Origin: Lentinus brumalis
Lineage: Eukaryota > Basidiomycota > Agaricomycetes > Polyporales > Polyporaceae
Assembly (NCBI GenBank): GCA_001792895.1
Contig: MARA01000018.1
Coordinates: 248,001 to 312,000 of the forward strand
Direction: 5' to 3'
DNA: 64,000 bases
Positions 44,656 to 57,602 of this stretch are shown here, in pieces. The notes beneath the pieces are model-generated. The model searched no databases. It worked only from the letters and a program-made list of their open reading frames with translations, and was not told where the DNA came from. The position numbers and the translations under genes were made by a program. The first letter of the stretch is position 1; each line of letters opens with the position of its first letter.

Positions 44656-46126
44656 AGCTCGGGCTGCAACCCGACGCTTCAGTGCCGGGGTGCTGCGGGC
44701 TCCGGCTCCCGCGTTGTTGCGGCTATACACGGACTGCGTATCTACCGGTCTTTCTGACGGACACGTTCCTTGACCCTTCACATCCCATTCCCTGGTTTAC
44801 GCTTAGTGTAGATTTACGATATCGTTTTCGTGCAACTGTCTCGGGGGTTTCGGGTATTCGTACGCTATGGGTGCCTGGCTGTAAGGTCGTACTGCACATC
44901 GTTGAACGCTCCCGAGGGACGTTCTGGCTTCCTTTGGGGACAATGGATGTATTTGCACGGTGTACCTCGCGTCCACCGACGCAAAGCTGAGCCGGGCGAC
45001 GTACAATGACGTCGTCAGGGACAAGAGAGCAAAGCTCCCGCTGCTTCTCGGGAGCATTGGTGTGCAAGTATAATCTCTAGAGCTAATTTGGCACAACGTG
45101 TCTATCGTCGGGACGCAGTGGCGACCTATGTACATCTTCCAGTGTCTACATAGGATGCAGGGACGAGAAGAGAAGTCGCGTCTCGGCGCCTTGAACGCGC
45201 GATATGCTGAGAAGTTCGGCTCGGCCTCACACCAGAGCGGAACCACCCAGGTCCGGCGGCGGTAGCGCTAGGATAGAGGATACACCGGCTGTCATCTGGA
45301 ACGGCTTCTGAGTGTCCCTTGTGTAGTAAGGGGCGCCCCTGCCCATTGGCCATGAATATGTGACAAGTTGTCACTTGCGGACTGCGAAGGCTCATGCCGA
45401 GTCGTTGAAAGGACGAACTCTCATCGGCGAATGAGCCCGAGGGAGTAAGCAATCGTACACTTAGTACTGTGTACATGTAAATATCAATGTCATTCTGGCC
45501 GGGGAGGATCCAGTTGCCAGTGGACGCGACTCGGTCACCGTCGACTTTCGCTGTAGTATCGGACGGGAGTTCTGCACATGCATATACTTCACCCGAGTAC
45601 TCCAGGCTGAAGGACTCACCAAGTTCGTCCATCCGGGCAGTCTTCCCAGTAACTATCTACAACTGATAGTGCTTCAGTGTAAGACGACTGGACCTTGAAG
45701 TTCGTGTTTACCTACATACCCCGTCAGCTCTACAGTAAGGCTGTCTCGCCACAGGTTGGTGGCGCACTTGGTTGTCGCAGCTGTCTACCATACGTTTTGT
45801 ACCGTTTTACCACCACAGGAGAACGCTATCATGTGATCCCGGAAATCTTACGAGCTGTTGAATTGCATAAAGAAGAGTTTCAGGAGAGTGATACACCGCA
45901 ACGCCGCCTTGCGAACCCGAACATGACCTACGATCCCAAAGAGAAGACAAAGGGTATGGAAGAAGAGAAGAGAACGACAGTGGTGCGCATTAAGTATTGA
46001 CGGCTTCGGTGGTGGTCTATGAGGTGAGTAGTCCGTGATATATACGTACAGTATCCACAACACACAACGGCAAAGAGAGGAGTGAGTAAGCAAGTACAGT
46101 CTGCGGGCATCGTCTGGCGTGGTCGC
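44656..46126. other. Spacer between convergent GT2 genes
   Basis: Shared 3' region of the two GT2 genes. It contains the weak ORF at 45126-45632 and a 45695-46000 plus frame without an ATG start (VIPEILRAVELHKEEFQ). No hairpin terminator or mobile element recognised. Confidence 0.5.
45126..45632 (-). CDS. Hypothetical ORF, low confidence
   Basis: A 168-residue ATG-started frame with ordinary composition (EYSGEVYACAELPSD, GNWILPGQNDIDIY). A GTGAGT site near its start and an AG about 50 nt on could be an intron. No family recognised; it may be a remnant. Confidence 0.25.
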   Translation of the reverse strand: MDELGESFSLEYSGEVYACAELPSDTTAKVDGDRVASTGNWILPGQNDIDIYMYTVLSVRLLTPSGSFADESSSFQRLGMSLRSPQVTTCHIFMANGQGRPLLHKGHSEAVPDDSRCILYPSATAAGPGWFRSGVRPSRTSQHIARSRRRDATSLLVPASYVDTGRCT

Positions 46127-49100
46127 TCAGTATGAGAAGATCATGAGCCACGGGTTGAGCAGGATCTGTGGGCAGCCGGTGGTCAGTTTCGCAGAGACAC
46201 GAGAACGCAAGCACACGCACAGGATAGAGGATATGGCATCCGACGACGATGCTACCAAACAGAGTCAGCACATCGCTTGCATCCCTATGAAGCAAGCAGC
46301 ACGCACGCGAGGGGACGATGACGGCCCAGTCCCATCCGAAGATGCGCCAGCCGATGGGGATGGCGGACGTCGTGAGGATGATCATCACGAACACCATGAC
46401 GAACGAGATGACGAGCGAGACGCGGAAGCGCTTGATGATCTTCGGCACCTCCTGCCAGAAGTTGGACCGCTCGACCTCCTTCTTCGTCGCGCCCCACGTG
46501 ATGTCGTACGAGAACATGTGCGCGAGCAGCGCCTGCGAGAGGTGGATGCTCAGCCCGCCAAAGAAGAAGAAGCTGTGCAAAGAAGGGGAAGGGGGGGGGC
46601 GGTCAGTCATGCGTGCGACGTGCGGAGATATGTCAAACAGTCAAACTGACAAGAACGGGATCCAGGTCAGGTTTTCGCCGAGCGAGTCGAAGATCGAGCG
46701 CGAGCCGAGGCGGTACTCGAGCATGGTGAAACCGAGATTGCCGGCGCCGGGGAAGACGACTGAGCATGCGAGCCAGATCTCGAAACTGTGCTCGTAGTAG
46801 CCGTCAACCTGGGAGGTGATGGTCAGAAGGGACGTCGAGCACAGGAGTTAGCGGCTCACTGGGAGATTCCAGCCGAGGAGGAAGTAGTTCATTGCCGACA
46901 GGACGAACGCGCCAGAGAGTGCATCTGGGGGACCGTCAGCGATATATCGCGGGCAGCACGGCTGTCAGCGGTACGTACAGTACGAGAACATGTCTGGAGG
47001 GATGGCATGAGAAGCTGTTCACGCGCTACGGGAGCTGAGGACTCACAAGACATCATGCCGATCTTGTAGTGGGCCGGGGCGTTCGACCACATGAAGGTGC
47101 GCAGCTGCTTGGTGATGGGTCCCTTGTACCACCACTGGATCATCGGGTTGAAGATGAGCTCGTTGCAGCCTTCGCGAACAGTCAGCACACGCATGTTCAG
47201 CAGTCGCGCCCCGAGCTCACGCACCATACGAATACTTCTGCCAGCGGTTCAGCTCGTCGTCGCAGGTGAGCGAGACACCCTCCTTGAATCCGCGGTTGGA
47301 GTACGTCGACCAGCGGATGATGTACCCACGGAGCATGAGACGGAGCGCCATGTCGAAGTCCTCGGACACGTTCGACTCGGACCAGATCTTCTTCTTCCCG
47401 TCCGCCTCGTCGATGAACGCCGCGTCCTGGAGCGCGGACCAGCGCAGGAACGCGTTGTGTCCGACGAAGGGCGCGACCTCGCCGTTCGCGCAGCACATGG
47501 AGATACACCGGTTGATGCGGCGCGTGAAGTGCGTGATGCCGTTCTCGAAATAGTGGTTCGCGACCTGCATGACGTCCGACTCGTGCTGGATGATCGCGAC
47601 CTCGGGGCACTCCGAGAGCTCGCGCGCGGCGTCGCGCAGGCAGTCCTCGGGGACGATCGTGTCCGAGTCGACGATGAGGATGATCTCGCCGACGCGCAGC
47701 GACTTGCCGTTGCACGCCCACGGCCGCCACCGCTTCTCGCTCTCGTCGTACATCTCCTCGATCGCCATCTCGAGCGCGCGGTCCTCGAGGCCCTCGTCGC
47801 TGCCGTCCGTCGCCGCCGCGGCCGCCTCGAGCTCGAGGATGTACTTCTCCATCTTGAGCGAGAGCGCGAGGCCGTAGTTCATGTTCGACGCCTTCTTGAA
47901 GCGGCCCGCACGCTTGAACCCGTCGGGCGCGCTGCTGTGGGGCGGCCGCGCGACCCAGCCGATGTTGTGGTCGGCGTAGAACGCGATGCGCGCCTGCCGC
48001 TCCTCCTCGCCGATGAGCTGCAGACCGTCGTCGTGGACGAGGATGGAGGACGTCCCGCCCTGGCGCGCGTACGTTTGCATGGCCTTCTTGAGCGAGTAGA
48101 CGGACGGTGCGCTGCGGAGCCATTGCCAGTTAGCTCAAGCACGGATTGCGGGGCATCACAAGTCAAAAGCCTATCCGACGGAGTGCGGGGCTTTTCCCGT
48201 GGCCGCGGCGCACTCGGACTTGGAGTCTGCCCCGACTCCAAGCGCTGGCTGGTGCGCGATCCGCGTGACTAGCAAAGCACTCACATCGTCTCCTTGAGGC
48301 TCTCCTTGTAGACCGGCATCTCAATCGTCATATGCGGCAGGTTTTCGTCCACCAGCTTGTTCGGCGCTGGCGGGATGGCGGAGTAGTACTTGGAGTTCTG
48401 ATGGAACTGGGCGACCGGACCGATGCTGGGAAAGACGCGGCGTTAGCAGGGGCGAGCAGGCAATGAGGCCGCTGTCGCGGGGCATACCAGTACACGATGT
48501 TCGTGACGATCATCAGTGAGAAGAACTGCGTAAAAACGGCCGTCAGCGGATGCCGACTCGAGAGTTCCAGCCATACATGGGCCGACTCACCAAGGACACG
48601 CAGAACAGGAAGGGCGCGGTGACAAGGAGGGCAAACCGGGACCATTTTCCGTCTAGAATCGACTCTTCCAGCAGCACACTGGCGCCGCTGCCAATAAAGA
48701 CTGAAATACCGCATGAGCACGCGCGGACATAGAGAGAGGACAGCGGGACACGTACAGAGCGAGAGCGCAGCGCCAAGACCGCAGTAGACGGGTGCAAACA
48801 TGCGCACTGGGCGCGCGGAGGGCCCTTCTGCGGTCTTCTCGAGGTCAGTCGCGTCGGCCTTCCAGTACCCGAAGATGTTGCAGCCGCGCTTCTTGGGCTC
48901 CTTGAGCTCCTTCGGGGCCAGCACGATGGTCGCCTTCTCGGTGGCCGCGGCGGAGGGCTTCTCGGTGAGATTGACGTCGGACGCTGCCATGGTTGATGCG
49001 GCGGCCGAGCTGGCCAGGGACGCGAACGCCGAGCGCCGGGTCCATACCAGCTTGATCAGCTTCTCCTCGAAGTCGCGGCATGTGGGGATAATGCTGTCGA

Positions 49101-49660
49101 GGTCGTACGTCCACACGACCATCACGCGCTCGTCCCGCTGGACAGGCCGTGAGCGAAGAACGCAATTAGACAGCGGCTAGCAGGAGCAAGACGTACCACG
49201 AACGCAGCACACTGCTCCTTGTCGGCTCGAGGGAGGAAGGCCATGTTCTCGACGATCTGAATGCGCGTGTCGTTGTCGACATAGATGCAGTCGGCATCCT
49301 CCTTCCTGCACGGACCCTTCAGTCGGCAGTCGGCAGCACGGGCACGAGTACGTACAGGGTGGACAGGGCGGCATGGATCGCGGCGCTGCGAACCTTGACG
49401 GCGACGACAGGGTTGAGGACGCGGATGGCGGCCTCGAAGGGCTCCAGATACTCGTTTTCGTACGGGAACACACGGAAGTTGTTGTTGTCGACGCGGAGGC
49501 AGACACCCGCGTGGACGTTCTCCTCGGACGGCTTGAACCACGCGTCCCCCTGGGTCTGTGGAGCACGGTCAGCAAAGAGACGGGGAAGCACTGCACTGCT
49601 GGCGCTACAGACCTGCTTGAAGATGTGGTGGAGCAGCGCATCGTACGCGTCATAGTCCAT
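46127..49660 (-). CDS. Membrane GT2 glycosyltransferase, intact copy
   Basis: Starts MDYDAYDALLHHIFKQ at 49660 and ends WLMIFSY at 46127, about 850-900 residues in more than ten exons. All joins I followed (CTG split codon into KEDADC, LSLFFIGSG, CIGPVAQF, ETIAPS, YSYG into the C-domain) keep phase. Catalytic landmarks: MPVYKES, HDDGLQLI, DNIGWVARPPH, VDSDT, SEDFDMALRL and LNRWQKYSYG. Two membrane spans precede the GT domain and about five follow it. A 15-nt microexon (46979-46993) encodes YMFSY, as in the sister gene. Membrane GT2 enzymes of this form make extracellular polysaccharide; the sugar and linkage cannot be read from the sequence. The neighbouring GH16 membrane proteins suggest cell-wall glucan or related polymer work. 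This is the only clearly intact GT2 in the window. Confidence 0.9.
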
Positions 49661-52600
49661 GGCGGGGGAGGAAGGACAGTGGGGACGGCTTGGAAGGAGC
49701 GTGCGGCTTCCGTGCGACCTGGCTCGAGTCGGAGCAGAGCGGCGGGCAGGGGGTCGCTGCGCCGTATTGGCATCCTTATAACGCAGGAAGCCCTGCAGAA
49801 CACCCCCCGGCAAGCGACTGAGTCTGCAGCATCTCCCTGGCAGGCCGGATCGGAGATCGCGACACCGAGTGCACTCGCCGCCGCCACCATTAGTTGTTCC
49901 GGCGCGAGTGCGAGAACTACATACAACGTCCGTACACGCGCCGATGTGTGCGGTCGGGGCCTGACAGCAGCCCGTCTGGAGGAACAAGCCCCAATCTGCA
50001 GCTCGGGCGTATCAGTGCAGGGACCAGGGCGTTCGCGTCCATCGCCCACGCCGGATGTGGTAAGCCGGGAACGATGGCATTCAGCTCTCCAGGCGCCGCT
50101 CCTGGCTCCGACGTCGAGGCGTCGATGGATGGCGTGCTGGGAACGCCGGCTCGGGCTGCCCTGGGCGGTTCTTCGACGGGTGCTGAGATCCCAAGCCGAT
50201 GCGCTGTCCGTGCCTGCATCAGAGGGACTTTGGGCTGCCCTGAGGCCTGATACTCAACATCGTGTCAGGCCAGAAGAACTCGGCGTGGCCGCACAGGCGG
50301 CGAGTATCGGCTGATGCGAAACTCTGTACAGTGTCAGAATCCGTCCTTTGTACATCTGGCAGATATGGACGAGGCGATACTCACACAGGATCCTCTGTAT
50401 CTCTCGGTTCCCACGGCCTGGAGGTAATCCTGCTTCTCGGCCGGAACGCAGGCGCCTGCGACCGAGCACGGCCCTCCTCGCAGCAGGCATGGTCCCGGTT
50501 GTTCGTATTCAGTCTTCGCAGCCTCAGTCGACGGTACTCGCGTTCCTGAATGATACTTTCTGGTGAGCGAACGGCGGTGGCACGAGATGAATGTTACGGG
50601 GATGTGCGCGAGCCGCCTGCGCTCAGGCGAGACATCGCGCACATGCCGCCGACTGCTTGATATCGCAGGCCGTGCATTGCCATTCCTTACAAGCATGGAA
50701 GCCACGACGTGGCGGGCGTCGGCGTCACCGCCACACCGCGGATCCGCGAGCACGACCACGAGACCCCGAGACGGGTGATGCCAACTTGGGAGCCCGCGGG
50801 CAGCTGCTTGCGGGGAGGAGCGGCAGAGCTGCAGAGCGAAACTTGGTATCCGAACGAAACGGAATCCTATTCCCTCATGCACCGTCCCCGCGGACATGCA
50901 GCTGAAGGATGCGAGTCCAGAATCAGAGCACCACGCACCACGCACCACGGCCACGCTCGATGGACATCAAGCTCAAGGTTAGCGACAGCGACGGCCCACT
51001 CCCGATGCGCCTCGTTGCAGGCCACGATCCCGTCCGCGAATGCGGCGGATGGGCCCGTGGGGCTCGGAGGGGTGGTCTGACGCGGACGAGTGCGGGGAAC
51101 GGCCGCGGACGGCGTGCATCATGCATCATGCGCCACTGCTAGCCCTGGAGGTAAGAAGGTGCGTCAGTTCGAACTTCGGAAGAGGCAGTCCAGCTGACGC
51201 AGTCGTGAAGGTCGTACGCGTGCGCACCTACTTACGGGTCGTGGCATGTTGACAGAGAGAAGACGATTTGAATCTCGATCGTCAGCGGGTGTCGATCACG
51301 CCAACCGTTCATAATGCATGAAGGGCTGTAGTGACCCGAGAATGCGCAGAGCACTGGCAGTACACTGGTGACTGTACGACGGTGGTATCGCGTACGAACT
51401 TGTTCGATGCCCGCTTTGGCTCTGGCATGCTTGTGATATCTGAAAGAGACGTACGTGCACGGCCTCGGCGGAGTTCAGGACTCAGGAGGGCAAGGTTAAA
51501 CCTTGCAGAGGCCGAATCAGTCAAACGGAATCCACCGAAACGGCTGTAGCGGTTCATCTGTACGCACCCGTGCGAGTGCGCTGCGTCTGTATGCGGGCAA
51601 GCTCCCCCAAAATCGCGCCGCTGGAGAATATTATTCCTGCGCTCGATCTTGTTTCTTAGCGCGATCGTCGATGGGTACGAAGGGCGGGCAGGAGGCTGGA
51701 GCACCGTGATTCGTGAGACTGTGCAAGTCCTGATAGTATGGCACATTCGATGTATCCCTGCAGGAGAAGTACTGTATCGCACGATGTCAGTACTAGTAGC
51801 CCTTCGATATGCTCGGACGCAGCGGCCGTTGTGGACCACTTGCTGCGCAGAGGGACCTATAGGAAGTGAGCTGTGAGCGGACGGAGTCCGGGCATCCGGC
51901 GCGCGGTCGAATCGGCGCCAGAAGGAGGGTCTCCGGTTCTCAGAGTCACAGATTTTCCCTGCACCATGCCTTTGCGTCCATTGCATTGGCAAGACTTGGA
52001 CAGAGTACGGTTGGGCCGCGGGCGCGATGTGCCTGAGAGGTGATCACTGGTGATAATGCGGAAGTCAGCAACCCGAGGACGGCGGATCGGAGAGAAAACA
52101 ACAGTTCTAGCACTAGTAAAGTACTACTACTGCACCCTAGCTGGATGGAACCTGTATGGCGCCAGCGTCCGAGTCGGCACAATCCGTCAGACAGAAATAA
52201 GGAGTGGCGAGCAGCAGATTCCGAATTCACGTCGAAGATCAAGGTCCAGGAAGTCCTGCCATTGCCATTGATGTCAGGCTCGAGGCAGGTACAAGCGGAG
52301 AAAGAGGAGAATCAAATCGTGCAACGCGCGCGCTGGCGGAGTCAACGGCGGAGATTTGCGGAGATGCCGAGTGCGTAAATGCGCTTGCACAACTCTTCCA
52401 TCTTCTCGGAGTCGTAAGTCGTGTTCTATCTGGTTGACCTTGTCGTGACTCGTCTTCTCCCCGGTGCCTCTCAGGGATATCTGGCGGCCCTTCCCAGCGC
52501 ACATTGGGCCGTGTGCAACTGCCGTGCACCCGAAAAGCTCCCGACCGCCGAACGGATTGTTGACGCCATACGCGCATACAAGAGAGAATATGGCAATGTC

Positions 52601-55600
52601 TGGCAAGTGATACGGAGATACGGCGAGCGGTTCACGTTGTGTTCTCCTGCCTACAGGTCCAGGGGAGCGGCCCACGGCTCACGGCTCACGGCATCTCTCG
52701 CTATCCAGATTGCGGCGATTCATCTCGGACCTGTCGTAGCCTATTGTCCCACTCATGCCCTCACGCGGTCTACGTGCATACATCATGCATCGTCCGTCGT
52801 TGGCGGTCGAGGCTACACTCGCTTGCGGCTTGGTCGACTCGCCCAGGGGCCAGCCAGCCTTGCAGCTTTCTCGCGCATATCGCTGGATACGGATGCACGC
52901 GTACGTTGCCCCGGAATATCTCTGCATGTATGTAACATATGCACGCCATGTGCACAGCTCGCCGCTGAATACGACAAGTACTAGTGCCGAGAGGACCGAG
53001 GTACACGAAGGCGAAGGCAGACGCGCTTGTAAGTACCATGTCGCGTATCTACATACCATCGCCTCCCCGGCCGCCAGGATGCGCCCCTACCCGGGTGCTG
53101 AAGCTGACAGTGACAGTGACAAGACCGCATCGCATCCAGGACCTTCCGCGCGCTCTCGCCGCCGCCGTCAGACGTCGTTCTGCTCAGGCCCTCAGGCCCT
53201 CGGTTCCGCAGAACAGTTCGGTCGTCGGTGTCGCAGTGCGCCGTGCGGTATCGTCCGGGACTGCCCCTGCAACATATCGGGTGCGAAGTACATGGCTCTG
53301 CACCCTTCAGGGCAAGGGCCGTTGCTCGAGGAGAACGGCGGCAGGGGGGCGCTGCCTTGTGCGTCTTCCACTTGTGGAACGGGGTCTTACGACCGTTTGG
53401 GCCATGCGTCCGGCTCTCCCTTCTTCTACCTCCGAGTCGGGCCTGTGGCTCGGTGTTCTGTCCTGCTCGGCGGGCCGGAGGTTGCTGGAGAAGACATCTC
53501 GCTCACACCGGCAGGCAATCGCGAGCGTAGCCGCCGGGCTCCCACGCACCAAGCACCGCGCACCAACGACGTCTCCTGCTGGCTCGAGCAGCAGCTTCTC
53601 GGGGCGATGGAGTCATCACGATTTACTCGGATACGGCCGTTTCACCGCTACTTATCGCGAAGACTGCCCTCAGCGACTGCGCCGACCCGACATCGCTCTC
53701 GAACCGCACAGCCGCGCCCTGGATTTATTGAATCTTGGATGTGTCGCGATGGTGCTCGGGTGCACTTCGAAGTTCAAGGTGAGGTAAGGCGCCTTCTCGA
53801 CTCCCGACAGGTTGGGACCACTCACGATCCGCATCGGCGCAGGCTGCAGGTGCGATGACAAACGGTGCTCGAACTCCGGACGTCTCGTTTCGGAGCCTTG
53901 TGTTGGGATCAGCGTGGTGCGTCACAGCAAGATTCGTTTGCGAGCAGCGACGTGACGTGACAGCTGCCCATGGCGTAGTGCACGAATGATGACATGTCAG
54001 GAAGTGCGGACACGTCGCTCCTCCCTAGCGCCGAGAGCTCCAGTGTCGCCATTCGTGACTCATATATCATACCGTGCTGATCTTGTCGGTGTGCTCGGGG
54101 ACTCGGGCTCTGACATGAGGTAGGGAAGAAGTCCAACAAGTGGTGGGCCGAAGAGCGTCGCTGGTCCCAGTGCGTGCTAGGTACCGCCCGCAGGACCGCA
54201 GCGCACCACCTTCTTCCGACGCATTCATCACGTCTTCGTCCAATGTGGAGCGTGGACACTCCCGAGGCCATGGTTCTTCGATAACCGCAGTTTGCAGGTC
54301 GGACACACCACATACCCGCTGCGGGGCGCGAAACACAATCGAAGACTCGCTTCCAGCTAGGCCGGTGTGTGCTGTTCGGGCCTATCAGCTGTCATGCTCA
54401 TGCGGCTTTACGCAGACATACAGAACATACAGCGCGATGGTTTCGGTGCCAGCTGGCGGCCGCGACGCGAACCTGTGTACCAACACCTTCTCTGGCCGTC
54501 GTCGCGAGCGCCTGAAGTCGAGTGAGCACTTCGCACTGAACGACAGCCCTCTCGGTTCAAGCTGTATAACTGCTCCTCCTCCAGATTGATCACCGCGGAG
54601 CGTAGGGGGTGCTGTAGGTCCATGCGCCGAGCCGTTCGTTGGCGCTTTGCGATGTGTCGGGGCGTGACGCGTGACGTTGGCAGTTCGCGTCAATCTCCGT
54701 CAATCACCGCCGTGACACCCTGTAAGTATCCGGCGAACCAAGGCCTGCCTGAGCAGGTTATGACAAGGACCGCTCTTCTTCCTCCCGCGAGCACAAGGCG
54801 AGCATGGGACCTTCTATTACACCGGCCTGGACAGACGCACTGGTCGGCTCGCTGGGCGCAATAGCATACGCATCCCACGCCCGAATAGCGTGAAGGGGCG
54901 AGAATCCGCACCTGGAGGCCGATTACACGAGCGGACCTTGCATTCTGCAGGACTTCTGTTCCGGAGCGCCGGTCTATACCGCATCGACTCGCAAGCAGTT
55001 CTGGCATGTCCCTGGCGATTAGGAGGACGTGCTTCTCGTCTGATGGCAGGCTCCGGATCACTTCCCCTTGGCCGACGTACGCGAAGTCTGTTCCTGGTAT
55101 TCAGACGTCTTTTCTGGATTCCAGGCCAAGGTGCCGTTGGTCCCTATGTCCGGTACCGGTGGACGTCCTCGCAATCCGTCCAGGAGGTGATTGTGCAGAC
55201 GTCGGTGTCTGTTCTGTCCATCTTGTCATCATCAAACAGTCGCTGCATGGCGTGACAAGGGACGGGACGCATTGGAGCCGTCGCGGCAGTACTCCTTCCC
55301 CAGTCTTCGAACCGGACACACGAAAAGGCCGCGGCGAGATGGATCGGGCGAACAGACATCCATTCCACCGAGTAGGCCTGGATAGGTGCGCGCTACGGGC
55401 GACATGATCGTCCGCCTCGCTCGCGTTCCCGTCCCGCTCAGGGTGCGGCGTTCCTGATAATTCCTGTTCGCACCCATACAATTCTCATAAGTACTTGGTG
55501 AGGAAATCGCTCCACCAAGGCCCTTCGCCTTCACTCTCCTGCTCCTCGTGACGGTCGTCGCGTTCCCTTCCATCCCCTCTAGACCCCTTCGAGGCCGTCT

Positions 55601-55609
55601 CTTCTCGCC
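49661..55609. other. Large gene-poor interval
   Basis: Nearly 6 kb between the GT2 and GH16 genes. Long frames such as 52755-53858 and 49373-50314 are Arg/Ser-rich or antisense to GT2 exons and are not supported. The only coding-like piece is at 52204-52660, listed separately. The C/T-rich 55500-55605 probably belongs to the GH16 leader. Confidence 0.5.
52204..52660 (+). CDS. Coding-like fragment, two exons
   Basis: A frame reading VEDQGPGSPAIAIDVRLEAG and ECVNALAQLFHLLGV ends at a GTAAGT donor (52414). A 61-nt intron with a CAG acceptor leads in phase to GYLAALPSAHWAVCN, then EKLPTAERIVDAIRAYK and NVWQVIRRYGERF. The clean splice and sensible composition suggest a real or recently lost gene. 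No start codon is visible upstream in frame and the 3' end is unclear, so the extents are approximate. No family recognised. Confidence 0.4.
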
Positions 55610-57602
55610 ATGTCGGGCCTCTCTCCTCCCTCCACCGCCAGCTCTGCTGCTTCGTCGTCTGAACAGCTTCCTGCGCTTTCACCAGCTCAGCAGTCCATGT
55701 CCACCATCATGACCACGAACACGACGGGCAACGGTGCGAAGCGTATGCGTCCTCCCCCTTCCTTCACCGCCGAGGAGTTCCGCCGCGATCCGTTCCGGAC
55801 ACCAGACGGGTCGGTCCCCCCCACCCCCCGCTCGGGAGTCAGCAATCCGTTCTCTCCTCCTGCGAGCGTCGTCAACCTCAGCTCGGAGCAGAACCTCCAG
55901 AACGTCCACCACTCTGCTGGCAGCATCGGATCCTCGTCCTACTACCCCTTCCCCGACCCCGGCTCGCCGCCGGCATCGCGCCCGCACACGGGTACGAGCC
56001 GCGTGTCCATCCAGTCCTCGCTGCGCAACCTGAACTCCAGTTCCGACCTCACCCCCCGGGGCGGCGCTCGGAGCCGCCGCAACTCGTCCAATGGCCACAT
56101 CCGGAGCTCGTTCATGTCTCCGCCTGCTATGCCGAAGCGCGCGACCTTGTTGGAGGGCGATGGCCAGGGCACCCTGTCCGCCCCGCGCCTCGCTAAGCGC
56201 CAACGGAGTACCATGTTGACTGGGGAGGTCGCGAAGCCGTGGGTGACGGACAAGGACTTCTATGAGAGGCTCTCGTACTGGGTGACGTACGGGGTCGCGA
56301 TGCTTGGAGTCGTCGGCGCGGTCCTCCGGGTCTACTTCCAGTGGGTCCAGACGCCACGCATAGGGAACTTGTGCCTCGTCATGGACGACAATTTCGAAAC
56401 GTTCGACACGCAGTATACTTGGACTCAGGAGGTGGACATGAGCGGGTTCGGGTGAGTAGTGCAGTTGCTCCATCAGGTCGGCGCACTCACACGACGGCGT
56501 GCGCGTGTAGGAACGGGGAATTCGAGATGGCCACGAACTCTCCGAACAACTCATTCGTCCAGGACGGCAAGTTGTACCTGGTTCCGACCCTGACTTCCGA
56601 CGTCATCGGTACGAAGGCCGTCCTCGACGGATTCACCTACAACATCACTGGGTGCACCGCGGTCAATTCGACAACCGGATGCGGTGCGGTGTCGAACCTC
56701 ACCGCGGGGACGGTCATTAACCCCGTTATGAGCGCTCGGATCTCCACGAAGCACAGTCACAACATCCAGTACGGCAAGGTCGAGGTCGTCGCGAAACTCC
56801 CCCGCGGCGACTGGATCTGGCCGTCCATCTGGATGCTCCCGGTCGACGAGAGGTACGGTCCTTGGCCTGCCTCGGGCGAGATCGACATCATGCAAGCGCG
56901 TGGTAACGGTCCCGAGTATCCGGCACAGTGAGTCCACACTCTATGTTTATCGGGCGGGAGCTTGTGCTGTCCCGCCGGCTGGGATTAGTATGCTGATTGG
57001 CATCCTCCGCACAGGGGCGTCGACTACGTCCGAGGATCGCTGAACTGGGGGCCCTTCACGTGGCTCAACGGCGTCAGCAGGACGTTCGGGTGGTGGACGA
57101 ACCGGCGGCAGACGTTCGCGGACAAGTTCCACACGTTCGCGGTGGAGTGGAGCCCGGAGTTCATCCGTATCTACGCCGATTCGCGTCTCACGTACTCGCT
57201 CTACCTCAAGTTCGACGAACCGTTCTTCGAGCGCGGCGACTTCCCGCCCGTCGTGCAGAACGGCACCGACTTCATCGCGACACCGAATCCGTGGAAGGAC
57301 GGCACGAAGAACGTGGCGCCGTTCGACATTCCGTTCTATCTCATCATGAACGTCGCCGTCGGCGGCACGAACGGATGGTTCCCTGATGGTGCCGGTGACA
57401 AGCCATGGTTGGACCACTCGCTCAGTACGTAGCGCATCTTCTGTGTCGTCTCTGCGACAGGGAAGCCTGATGCTGACGCTGTGCTGCAGCTGCGATGCGC
57501 GACTTCGCCGAAGCCCAGGAGCAGTGGTACGAGACCTGGCCGAAGAATATCGCAGACCGCGCGATGGTCGTCGACTCCGTCAAGATGTGGCAACGCTGCT
57601 AG
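55610..57602 (+). CDS. GH16 type II membrane protein with Glu-to-Gln in catalytic motif
   Basis: Exons 55610-56451, 56511-56927, 57015-57424 and 57490-57602 (593 residues) have the same intron phases as the 30 kb gene, so the two are paralogues. A disordered Ser/Pro-rich N-terminus (about 1-220) is followed by one membrane span (about 223-243, YWVTYGVAMLGVVGAV) and a GH16 domain with SLNWGPFTW and FGWWTNRR cleft blocks. The catalytic motif reads GEIDIMQ: Glu near 404 and Asp near 406 are kept, but the second Glu, normally the acid/base, is Gln (CAA, 56893-56895). Glycosidase activity should be lost or much reduced; glucan binding, or a structural role as proposed for some wall-assembly GH16 relatives, is possible. 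The reading frame is otherwise fully intact with conserved splice sites, arguing for a selected pseudoenzyme rather than decay. Confidence 0.9.

Noticed and set aside
47197..48123. 308-codon minus ORF beside the GT2 exon frame
   Set aside because: Out-of-frame shadow, Arg/Ala/Pro-rich; the true frame carries the DSD, ED and RW motifs.
47091..48272. 393-codon plus ORF
   Set aside because: Antisense shadow of the GT2 catalytic exon; GC-rich codon positions keep the opposite strand open.
52755..53858. 367-codon plus ORF
   Set aside because: Low-complexity Arg/Ser/Pro composition, no recognisable segment, no splice-consistent neighbours.
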